In this document: positions 55,866 through 64,000 of the stretch, piece by piece
How positions within the stretch are numbered: position 1 is the stretch's first letter
How the letters are laid out: the number at the start of each line of letters is the position of its first letter
DNA from: Elymus sibiricus
Taxonomy: Eukaryota > Streptophyta > Magnoliopsida > Poales > Poaceae
NCBI GenBank assembly: GCA_039707655.1
Contig: CM077671.1
Location: 305,536,509 to 305,600,508 of the forward strand
Length of the DNA stretch: 64,000 nucleotides
Direction: 5' to 3'
Made by a program: the position numbers and the translations under genes
The notes under the pieces: model-generated
Told to the model about the DNA's origin: nothing
The model's database searches: none
What the model saw: only the letters and a program-made list of their open reading frames with translations

Positions 55866-56460
55866 GAAGCTGGTAGTATTTTTTTATTAGCGAAATATGA
55901 CAATGCCGGCGTACAAATATGTCCAACGCCAGAGGTATTCAAAATACTGCTGGCGTTGTCTCCAACGCCAGCACTATTTTTTAATAGTGGCGCCATATTG
56001 GTGCCATCAGGTGTCCATGCCAGCAAGGCCAATTTTGCCACGCCATAGCTAGGTTTTTCTGCACTAGTGGATTGCCTTTCCTTCTGTGCCATTCGCCCAG
56101 CTACTTCTTATTCCTTCGCCACACCACGGGACATGTGTCATTAAAGCTCGGCTGTAAACCTGGGAAGCGGCCATGCGCCCCGACCAGTCTCACCTACCCG
56201 CCTGCCCGCTCGACACCTAGCTGATGTAGACAATCAGCCCAGGGACGTGGAGCGATGGCTTGACGGGCGGAGTCCTTGGCGGGTGCGCTATCTTCCGAGC
56301 CCCCCGTCAAGGAAGGCTTGCCGGCTCGCTCGAGACCTTATACGAAGAGCTTGGCGTCCGGACATAGCCCGGCAGGGTCCTGCAGGTCCGGAGGCCATGG
56401 TTGTCTGGTGCACAAGTCAGGGTACTAAGGGCCCCCGTACTTTAGTACACCAACACCATT

Positions 56461-56926
56461 GAGTTCATCAATAGATAGAACTCACATATCATGCATAGAA
56501 ACAGTAAAAGCTTGCGGCAAGGGCAAGCGAACACCAGTCGTCTGAGTGTTTGGCAGGGGGAACTTGTAGCAATGCCCCCCTGCACAGGACCTAGGAAGTG
56601 GTAGTTGGTCATCACCCTACGGTTAAGTATTGTTGGCCCTGGAACGCACTCAACAGTATCCAAATTGAGGTCAAAGTGCTCAGCGAGGTGAGTCACTATG
56701 CCTCCCACAAGAATATCCCCCCTCGGTTTTTTGTGTTTCCTACCAAGGTGGAGCATAAGAGAAGCTCCCAAGTTAGGCTTAGCGTTACGTTGGGGTGGAG
56801 TGCTGCATGGAGCACACACATAACGTAGCTCAATATGCCCCCAATGTTCTCTCTCCCAAAGAGAGTGTTACCGATTAAAGTCATGAAATAGCGAATGGCA
56901 GGGTTTTGTATGCTCAATACCTTGTT
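56461..56926 (-). pseudogene. Gag-like fragment of retrotransposon remnant R2
   Basis: Read leftward from about 56926: NPAIRYFMTLIGNTLFGREN, GGILSYVMCVLHAALHPNV, then a frame change to LGRKHKKPRGDILVGGIVTH and CVPGPTILNRRVMTNYHFLG. This IRYFM...NTxFGR pattern occurs in gag-like ORFs of large Triticeae elements. It continues leftward across the outer gypsy at 18379. Confidence 0.55.
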
Positions 56927-57516
56927 GCTTGTAGGTACACATGTCTTCGGTACAGATCCATGCTTTGACCCTTTTTGTGTATGGGGCAATGATATATTCT
57001 TGAACCAACATCAAGTGAGGAAACTAATAAAGATTGTTAGGAAAAGAGACAAAAGATGGGAATTAATATATTTTTATGCTCTATCCAACACAACAACGAA
57101 CTGTATGATGGTAACTAAGAACTCTTTAGTCTTCTATTTTACTACCCATAATGAGTTGTTGGACGACAACATTTGAATATATTTTTTTGAAGTGGTGCCC
57201 AAAATAGTTTACTCAAGATTACCCTACAAACTACAGGGTTGTTGGACATGCAATGAAGGTTAAAGTATTTCATCCAACCAACAATGTGTATCTAGAAGTC
57301 CTCATGAAGATAGTAACGGATGTGCGGGCGACCATCACAAAGGGTTGGGCTAGAATCCTACGTGCATTCGGCATGGAGGAGGCCACAATATGGGCATTCT
57401 GCGTCACCTTCTCCTACAAGCAGAATCTCATTTGGTTCTCTCTTGCCGTATTTAGTACAACTATGGTTCATCCTTCTTTATTTCTTGCTTCTGTAGTTCT
57501 TTATATGTACGTGTGA
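56927..57516 (+). pseudogene. B3-domain-like protein, second CACTA copy (broken)
   Basis: The segment VFGTDPCFDPFCVWGND is homologous to DPLFDPFCMWGNEV of the gene at 3433-4079. QVRKLIKIVRKRDK matches QIKKLRKIVKIKK. The frame ends at 57176. After a shift, MKVKVFHPTNNVYLEVLMK and GWARILRAFGMEEATIWAF give the B3 C-terminal half, ending at 57516. The first exon is missing. Confidence 0.6.
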
Positions 57517-57943
57517 ATCAAATTATGCATTTGTTCTTGAACCTATTTGTGTACATGATCGATATGAATTAAGCAATTGCCTACTTTTAAATTCAAATTC
57601 TATTTCAAATTAAAATTATGTTGAATTTTAAATCCAAGGATTAAATTATGGAGAAAATTATGCTCTATAGGCCTTTCAACTGCAAATTGTTTGCAAAAGC
57701 AAAATGTCTATGATCAAGCACAAGATCAGACACGTTTCTTAGATCACGATGTGTGCGATGAATATCTACTACATAGGCGATTAGCCAAGAAAAAACGTGT
57801 GTGATGAACAACAGCAAAACACGCAGTTCCTCCTTGCTAAATGTTAGTCATAGTCTCCTTATCACACACGCTTTGCAATCATGAATTGTAGATGAAGTCG
57901 TGCGCATCATAAACGCTGTGCACAAATGAACGTGTGTGATAGG
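56927..57943 (+). mobile_element. CACTA fragment related to element 2, truncated on both sides
   Basis: It carries the element-2 type B3 gene (56927-57516) and a downstream region with ATCACACACG, CGTGTGTGAT and GCACAAATGAACGTGTGTGA motifs (57730-57943) like the CACTA subterminal repeats. No CACTA terminus is reached before the LTR at 57944. The junction at about 56927 joins it directly to the R2 remnant. 57517-57730 shows nothing further. Confidence 0.6.
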
Positions 57944-58413
57944 TGAGGGAGTCCTGGATTAAAGGGTCCTCCGGAGGCCGACCTATTTCTTATGGGCCGA
58001 ACTGTATGGGCCGTTCGTTGGACACTAGATGGATCGAAGACCCTGTCTCCAGGATGGAAGCCTTGAGGATCGTGGCTTATCCTCCAAGTTTAAAGTATTG
58101 AATAGGCATGTTTATCCCTTTGACATGTAACCGACCATGTGTAAACTCTAGGTACCCTCGGCGTCTATATAAGCCGGAGGGTTTTAGGTTGTAGACCAAC
58201 AGAACTCATCTAGGCTTTTAGCTATACGATCTCGAGGTAGATCAACTCTGTAACCCTTATACCATCAATATAATCAAGTAGGACGTAGGGTATTACCTCC
58301 ATAGGAGGGCCCGAACCTGGGTAAACATCGTCTCCCTCTTCTCCTGTTACCATCGATTCTAGTCTCACAGCTCGGGACCCCCTACCCGGGATCCGCCGGT
58401 TTTGACATCGACA
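57944..58413 (+). repeat. 5' LTR (470 bp) with TATA box
   Basis: TCTATATAAGCC (58163-58174) supplies a TATA box. TAGGACGTAGGGTATTACCTCC and CGGGACCCCCTACCCGGGAT follow. The transition ACA|TTAGTGCTTTCATTGAGAG marks the LTR end and probable primer region. Confidence 0.82.
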
Positions 58414-58458
58414 TTAGTGCTTTCATTGAGAGTTCCGCTGTGGTCGCCAAAGGAATCG

Positions 58459-61400
58459 ATGGCTCGTCTTGTCATCAACGAAGAGGTCCGCAACCCGGGC
58501 ACTTTCGTCCCCGGACAGATCTTCCCTTTCGGCAGCATTGTGCTGCACGCCGACCCGACCGGCCATCTAGACCGTGTAGGAAGTTTCGCCCCTGATCAAG
58601 AGGTCAGATTCGGGAACTTAGAGTTCTCCGTAGATTCTCGGGGTGATCTATCGCTAACCGGGCTCGCAGTCTTACCTGCCACGCCCGAAGACTCTGAGGC
58701 TTTAACCTCAGACCCATCCTTCGGTCCCGCCCACGGGATCTGCCCTGGCGAGGATCCAACTTTCAGTCCGGACCCGGTCGTAGTGCCAGACGTCCGGACA
58801 CCTGTTCTTACCGAACACTCCCCCTGCGCAGACGCATCGGAGGTTAACTCCGGAAGCTCTGATCAGCCCGATCCGATCGAGCTCTCAATACTCAACGAGG
58901 CCCTAGATCGGATCTCGTCGATGAAGATTGCCGACGACCCAACCCCGATCTATGCTCGGATCGGGCCTAAGACGGGTCAGGACGATTTTTTTGTCCCACC
59001 CACCACCCACTTAATAACCACTGTCGAGGATTTAACCGACATGTTGGACTATGCCTCTGAGGAGGAAGTTTACATGGATGAGGAGGACCACGCCCTCACC
59101 CCCGTTAACAACGGGCGGTGGACTGCCACCTCCACATACGACGTCTACATGGTGGACACTCCGAAGAACGATGGCCACAAGTCGGATGAAGCGCCGTCAA
59201 GACGCCGAAAGCCGCATAAACGGTCAAAAGGGAAAAAGGGAAGAAGAGCTATCGATGGCACCGGGGATGGAGACACCCCGGAAGACCCCGGCAATCCCGA
59301 AGTCCCCGAACACCCGTTAGAGGGTCAGGAGAGGCCGGAAGACCGGCGCAATCCCGACGATCTAGATGATCCCGAGGACGATGACTACCTCCGCTCTGTC
59401 GAGGGGGAGGACAATGCGGAAGCCGATGACTTTGCCATCCCTGATAATCCCGAAGATCAGGAGCTGTTCAGGCAACAGCTTATAGCCACGGCCCGCAGCC
59501 TGAAAGCAAAAGAACGGCAGCTTAAAGCCGAACAAGACGACCTCAACAATCGATGGACGAGAGTCCTCTCAGCTGAGGAAGGATACGGTACCGGTCTATC
59601 GGACCAACCTAAGAGCTATCCGCGCAGAAGGCTGCTGCCACAATTCGATGACGAGCTCACTGATACGCCGTCTCCCGAACATACCCCATATGACAAGCCA
59701 GACCGCCCTCCTCGAGGACGAGATAGGACGGCTGACAACACTGTCTATAGGCCGACGATACCCCGTAGACGGGGAAAGGAGCCGCAAGAGCCCGATGACA
59801 GGTTCGACCTGCGACAAGACCTTGACCACACAGCTGGTCGTACGTGATCCATCTACGGATCCAGAGGATACTCACCCGATAGACGGGAAGGGTACCGGCC
59901 CTGGCTCGACCGCAACCATAACGGACGGGAACAAAACCGAGCTAGGACAGACGCCGATCACCGGCGCGTCATAGCTCGGGTTAGAGGCGCTGCCCAACCA
60001 TTGTTCTTCACGGACGAGTTGATGCAGCATCAGTTCCCGGAGGGGTTTAAACCCGTAAACATAGAACAATACGATGGGACAACTGACCCAACCGTATGGA
60101 TCAAGGATTTTCCCCTCCACATCCACATGGCACGAGGAGATGACCTCCACGCCATCAAGTACCTACCCCTGAAGCTCAAGGGGCCAGCTCGGCACTGGTT
60201 AAATAGCCTCCCCGAAAACTCTATTGGGTGCTGGGAGGACCTAGAGGATGCATTCTGATCTAACTTCCAGGGCACTTATGTTCGGCCGCCGGACTCCTCC
60301 GACCTAAGTAACGTCATCCAGAAGCCAGGAGAGTCCGCGCGGCTATTCTGGAATCGTTTCTTGACAAAGAAAAACCAGATCGTGGACTGCCCGGACGCCG
60401 AAGCAATAGCCTCTTTCAGGCACAATATTCGGGATGAATGGCTGGCTCGTCAGCTCGGCCAGGACAAACCAAGGACAATGTCCGCCCTCACATCACTCAT
60501 GACCCGCTTTTGCGCGGGCGAGGATAACTGGCTAGCAAGACGTAGCCACAACCCCGAAGACCCCGGAACCTCCGAAGTTTGGGATGGAAACGGGAAACCG
60601 AAGCGCAACAAGAACAAGCGCTGGCACAATAATAGTGATGCCGATGACACGGCTGTTAACGCCGGCTTCCGCAACTCCTGGCCTGGGCAGCGGAAGAAGC
60701 CTCCTAAAGGCAAACACGACGGACCCACCCCGTTGGACAAGATCCTGGAGAGGCCTTGCCAGATCCACGGCACTCAAGAGAAGCCCGCCAACCACACCAA
60801 CCATAACTGTTGGGTCTTCAAACAGGCCGGCAAGCTCGCTTCCGAGGACCAAGGCAAGAGCCCGCGCAGCGAGGACGAGGATGAACCCCGTGGTCCGATC
60901 GGTGGTGGTCAAAAGAAATTCCCTCCAGAGGTGAAGACAGTAAACATGATATACGCCACTCATATACCCAAGAAGGAGAGGAAGCGTGCCCTTCGGGACG
61001 TCTACGCCGTAGAGCTTGTAGCCCTGAAGTATAACCCATGGTCGGCATACCCGATCACCTTCGATCGCCGTGACCACCCGACCAGTATCCGTCATGGAGG
61101 TTCGGCCGCCCTCGTCCTCGACCCCATCATAGACGGGTATCACCTCACTAAAGTCCTAATGGACGGAGGAAGTAGCCTCAATCTGATTTATTCAGATACG
61201 GTGAAAAAGATGGGCATAGATCCGTCAAGGATCAAGCCCAGCAACACTACCTTTAAAGGAGTGATCCCAGGCGTCGAAGCCTGGTGCACAGGCTCTGTAA
61301 ACCTGGAAGTAGTGTTCGGCTCGCCCGATAACTTTCGAAGCGAGGACTTGATCTTCAACATCGTACCTTTCCGCAGTGGCTATCACGCCCTGCTCGGCCG

Positions 61401-61659
61401 TACAACGTTCGCTCGCTTCAACGCCGTCCCGCACTACGCATACCTCAAGCTCAAGATGCCCGACCCCAAGGGGGTCATTACTGTCAACGGCAACATAGAG
61501 CGCTCCCTCCGAACTGAGGAACATGCATTGGCCCTGGCGGCCGAATTCCATTACACTGATGATCGGCAAACGCCGACATCTGCCGTAAAGGCACCCAAGG
61601 CTAGGAAGCGAGCTCGGTTTCAACCCGAAGTCCCAGAACCTTCTTCTCCCCATAAATAG
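58459..61659 (+). pseudogene. Gag-protease polyprotein with two in-frame TGA codons
   Basis: From ATG 58459 (MARLVINEEVRNPGTF) a single frame runs 1,066 codons to the TAG at 61657-61659. It is broken only by TGA at 59845-59847 and 60256-60258. Order: acidic disordered region (LDDPEDDDYLRSVEGEDNA); gag core (FFTDELMQHQFPEGFKPVNI, ARHWLNSLPENSIGCWEDLE, LTSLMTRFCAGEDNWLARRS); basic linker with an HxxNHNCWV remnant; retropepsin (KVLMDGGSSLNLIYSDTV, catalytic Asp present; YHALLGRTTFARFNAVPHYA). No RT follows. Both stops are consistent with CGA to TGA change at CpG. I read it as a recently silenced non-autonomous or truncated element. Confidence 0.82.
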
Positions 61660-62913
61660 GGACTCGCCCCCCATCGCACGGCCCTAGAACCAGTGAAGTA
61701 CGTGCTGAGGAGGCACAACTTCGCGCTTAAAATTCCATGGGCGGCGGTGGGGAAACACTATCAAAGGTAAGTGTTCGGCTAGACCGAACTATCACCATCA
61801 ACATGTCTTCGGACACACTGCAGGTACCATAAAGTACCTGCTAAGGCGTAAAGCTCATTCATCGGCGACTTCTCAAGACTTTTCTCCAAAGTCCGCTCGC
61901 CGAATAGTACACCAATCGCGGTATACAACTCTTTGGGAGACGCAGGAGCGGATAATCGATAGGGCACGTCGAGGACGTCAGGTCACCTATCAAAGACCCT
62001 TGGTGGAACCCCTCCTGTAAGGTTTATATTTCATTTTTTTATACCTATAAACAGTTGTATCGGCACATTGCATAATATAAGAGTTGTTGAGCAAAATACA
62101 GATCCTTTATGTATGATCGTTTCGCTGTCTTTTCTGGACACACCCTCTATTTTCTCCCTCTTCTTGCGCACCTGTTTCGGTATATTTCACGATGCAACCG
62201 GCTAATAGACCGGGGGCTCGAACTTACAAAATCGCCCTAAGCACAACTGATTTTGCGTCCGGCATCTTGGAATTCCGCTTTATATGCATTGGTTCCAAAC
62301 TATGTCTTGGGTCAATAGTTGGGTTGCCCGGCTCCTGTGCTTGCCCCTTTATGTTCCGCTCGTTCGGCTAAAAGGGCAAAGGGAGAACCGCTGCGATTGT
62401 GCTTCCGGTAGCCTGGTCAAGCACCTCAGCGGAGAAAGCTGTAAACTGACTGTCATGGTATGCGAGAACTGGTCTGCGAATCCGAGCTTAACTCAATCTC
62501 GTCAGAGGTTATTCCGTGTCATATGATGGGTTTGGTATTAGTACAGACCATGTGATATAGGTTGTGGCCACGGCTCATCCGAACATCACAAACACCTGGG
62601 GGCTAGTCATCAGCCCCCCGCACTCCTTTCTCGCGCCCCTACGGCTAAGTGAAAGCAATAAAGCACTATGGTCCGATTGCCTCGTCCGCCCCACACTACC
62701 GCCTTCGGGTACCGATAGCTCGGCTAAGGGTCACAGTGCGTTGCCAGGGACACCCCACGTAGTATCTACATGGGGGCTGAAGCCGACGACTCGCAGCTTT
62801 CAGTTTTAACGGCCACACAGGAGTTATAAAGGATGCAAAACACTAAAGACATGATAAACCATGCACCTTAAATATAAACGCGTTAAAAACGTCTTCGGAC
62901 ATATTACAACGCT
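61660..62913. other. Non-coding interior of the right-hand gypsy
   Basis: The first 110 bp give a short related frame (EPVKYVLRRHNFALKIPWAA). Beyond it, 61770-62860 is AT/GC-mixed sequence without a supported gene. At 62560-62760 are CCTGGGGGCTAGTCATCAGC and similar segments that look like element UTR. Pol should lie here in an autonomous copy but is absent. Confidence 0.5.
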
Positions 62914-63986
62914 TTACTCATACACGTTTTCTCTCGAACATTGCGCCTCTATTGACCGAGCACCCTCCATTACGCCGGAGAAGTACAGCTCGAGGCGCCT
63001 ACGCTCTTTTCCAGGAGGTGGAGGGGCGGTGGCTATCTTCATCGGATCCAGCCCCGGCCAGTGCACCTTGGCCTTCGCAAAGGCCATCCGAGCCCCCTCG
63101 ATGCAGGAGGACCGCCTTAGTGCGTCGATCCGCGATGAAGCGTCGCTCAGCTTCTGCACCAGGCCGAAGTAGCTGCCCGGCAGTGGCTCGTTGGGCCATA
63201 GCCGGATGCAGAGATCCTTCATGGCTGGCTCCGCCATCCGGTGTAGCTCCATCAGCTGCTTCAGCTGCTTAACAAGGAGAGGAGAGCGGTCGGGGGCTTC
63301 GAACTGCGCCCAAAACAGCCGAGCTTCATCTTCCCCTCTCCGCGAAGCATAGAACTGATTCGCGTCCGCTGTGCTCTTCTGGAGGTCCGAGCAGGCGCCT
63401 GAGGAACGCCATACTTGGGTAAGCAACTCGAACTTGCTATCCCCATAGACACACTGCAATAAATACGGTTTACCATCCATTATAGCCTTGGCCTGGCTGA
63501 CTTGTTCTTCAAAAGACCGCCTATCCACCCGCTCCTTTTGGAGATTGGTTTTCATGGTGGATAGTTCGGCGGCCTGCTCCTTGCCTCTCCGCTCAAGGTA
63601 CTCGCACTTTTGGCTGGTGTCCTTGAGCTCCTGTTGGATTTCCTCCACCCGAGCCTCATGCTTGTCGCTTGTGGCCCTCAAGGTGGATAGCGCGGTAGCC
63701 GCTTCCTTGGCCGCCGCCTTCTCAACCGCAGCCTCCTCCTTCGCTTTCTCAAGCTCGGCCTTGGGCTTCTCAATTTCTTTCGCCGAGGCTGCGTAAGCAT
63801 TACAAACATATCAAACATACTGCTTTGACAGTACGGTAATGAGGAATTTGGATATTCTAGTCCGGCTTACCTTGCGCCTCGTCGAATCTCTTATTCAGAG
63901 CTTCGAGCTCATCTTCGGAGCTCTTGAGCTTCCGATTCAGCTCGTCCAGCTCGGCAGCATTAACAGCCGCCGCCGATGACGAAGCC
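62914..63986 (-). CDS. Antisense coiled-coil transposon protein (5' end off window)
   Basis: Two exons are visible. 63986-63873 (acceptor TTGTACAG, donor GTAAGCC) encodes ASSSAAAVNAAELDELNRKL onward. A second exon starting near 63790 (acceptor TTACGCAG) runs to the stop at 62914. The protein is a long Glu/Lys-rich coiled coil (LEKAKEEAAVEKAAAKEAA, ARVEEIQQELKDTSQK), then a globular part with LLQCVYGDSKFELLTQVWRS, KQLMELHRMAEPAMKDLCIR, LWPNEPLPGSYFGLV and AFAKAKVHWPGLDPMKIATA. It resembles the 'gypsy-type transposon' antisense ORFs found in grass non-autonomous elements. It is intact as far as visible and runs opposite to gag. Confidence 0.7.
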
Positions 63987-64000
63987 TGTACAAAACAAAA

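Larger units (their letters stand above)
53834..56069. mobile_element. CACTA-like non-autonomous transposon with one damaged terminus
   Basis: The right end is TTTTTCTGCACTAGTG (56054-56069). The left end starts CGTGCAGAAATGG; aligned to the inverted right end (CACTAGTGCAGAAA) it lacks four bases (ACTA). The TSD GAT flanks it (53831-53833, 56070-56072). Both ends have inverted or direct AACGCCAGCACTA motifs. Size is 2,236 bp. It holds a GC-rich tandem tract (54100-54310, GACGCCGCCCGTCTCC-type units), a Stowaway MITE, a small two-exon gene and a minisatellite. Confidence 0.82.
18380..56455 (-). mobile_element. Outer Ty3/gypsy retrotransposon, minus strand, with four nested insertions
   Basis: The LTRs at 18380-19213 and 53377-56455 both start TGTC(G/A)GGGTACGACG on the plus strand and end in ACA. 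The 5-bp target duplication CCATT occurs at 18375-18379 and 56456-56460. Read on the minus strand, gag (53290 leftward), protease, RT and integrase occur in the gypsy order, interrupted at 45222-52347, 29833-42301 and 21993-28901. The element proper is about 9-10 kb. RNase H is missing because of a deletion at the edge of the insertion at 29833-42301. All pol reading frames are broken. Confidence 0.9.
53377..56455 (-). repeat. 5' LTR of outer gypsy, split by a CACTA-like element
   Basis: Its parts are 53377-53833 (457 bp) and 56073-56455 (383 bp). Joined, they align with the 834-bp LTR at 18380-19213. The join site reads GGCAAG-GAT-TGCC against GGCAATGATTGCC in the other copy. Confidence 0.88.
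57944..64000 (+). mobile_element. Gypsy retrotransposon with gag-protease and an antisense ORF (runs off window)
   Basis: The 5' LTR is 57944-58413, followed by gag-protease without a visible polymerase, a non-coding region (61660-62913) and an antisense coiled-coil gene. The start TGAGGGAGTCCTGGATTA and the end CGCCGGTTTTGACATCGACA are typical of a common Triticeae gypsy group. The 3' LTR is outside the window. It interrupts CACTA sequence on its left. Confidence 0.82.

Noticed and set aside
58402..58458. Upstream extension of the gag frame before ATG 58459
   Set aside because: The stretch lies across the LTR end and primer region; the first ATG after it begins the homologous gag product.
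1..64000. A resident host gene hidden among the elements
   Set aside because: Every substantial frame was assigned to a transposon or to a captured fragment inside transposon ends. No independent multi-exon host gene could be supported.

Overview
This window looks like intergenic DNA from a large Triticeae grass genome (wheat, Aegilops or barley relatives). The evidence is a solo LTR of the Angela/BARE1/WIS type, several CACTA transposons, a Stowaway MITE, and gypsy LTRs with the tRNA-Asp-type primer-binding site typical of this tribe. I found no convincing resident host gene, tRNA or rRNA. Nearly every base can be assigned to a mobile element, and all coding material is transposon-borne or transposon-captured.

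Left third (1-18379). The right end of one CACTA element (1-958) and a complete second CACTA element (2601-14205, TSD TGG) sit in an old gypsy element whose LTR they split. The complete element is gene-rich but I see no transposase. It carries a B3-domain gene, a gene for a protein ending in a SUMO-interaction-like acidic tail, two Ala-rich protein genes, a DEDDy 3'-5' exonuclease pseudogene, a ~515-bp tandem array and a Copia-like LTR. The partial first element ends with the same exonuclease gene, so this cargo belongs to the family. A retrotransposon remnant with an Angela solo LTR (15943-17724) follows.

Middle (18380-56455). One minus-strand Ty3/gypsy element with 5-bp TSDs (CCATT) spans the whole stretch because four other elements inserted into it. 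Three are gypsy elements of one related group: 21993-28901 (+), 29833-42301 (-) and 45222-52347 (-, TSD CCTCC). The fourth is a CACTA-like element in its 5' LTR (53834-56069, TSD GAT). A Pack-type CACTA (32751-38758, TSD AAG) lies inside the second gypsy and holds an intron-containing fragment of an LSG1 ribosome-export GTPase gene. The outer gypsy's gag, protease, RT and integrase can be followed across the interruptions on the minus strand, all degraded. Its 3' region holds an intact antisense B3-domain gene with its own TATA box.

Right (56456-64000). A gag-like fragment matches the sequence left of 18380, so both are the target the outer gypsy entered. Next come a truncated CACTA end with a second B3 pseudogene, and then a gypsy element starting at 57944. 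That element has a gag-protease frame with two TGA codons and an antisense coiled-coil gene running off the window.

The most interesting unexplained signal is in the 3' untranslated regions of the three inserted gypsy elements. Each has an array of 4-5 short hairpins with a near-constant loop (TGCTTCACTTA) and stems that change in a complementary way from copy to copy. Duplicated polypurine-tract motifs folded into hairpins, and a hairpin beside the true polypurine tract, accompany the arrays. This looks like a selected RNA architecture in elements that make no reverse transcriptase of their own.
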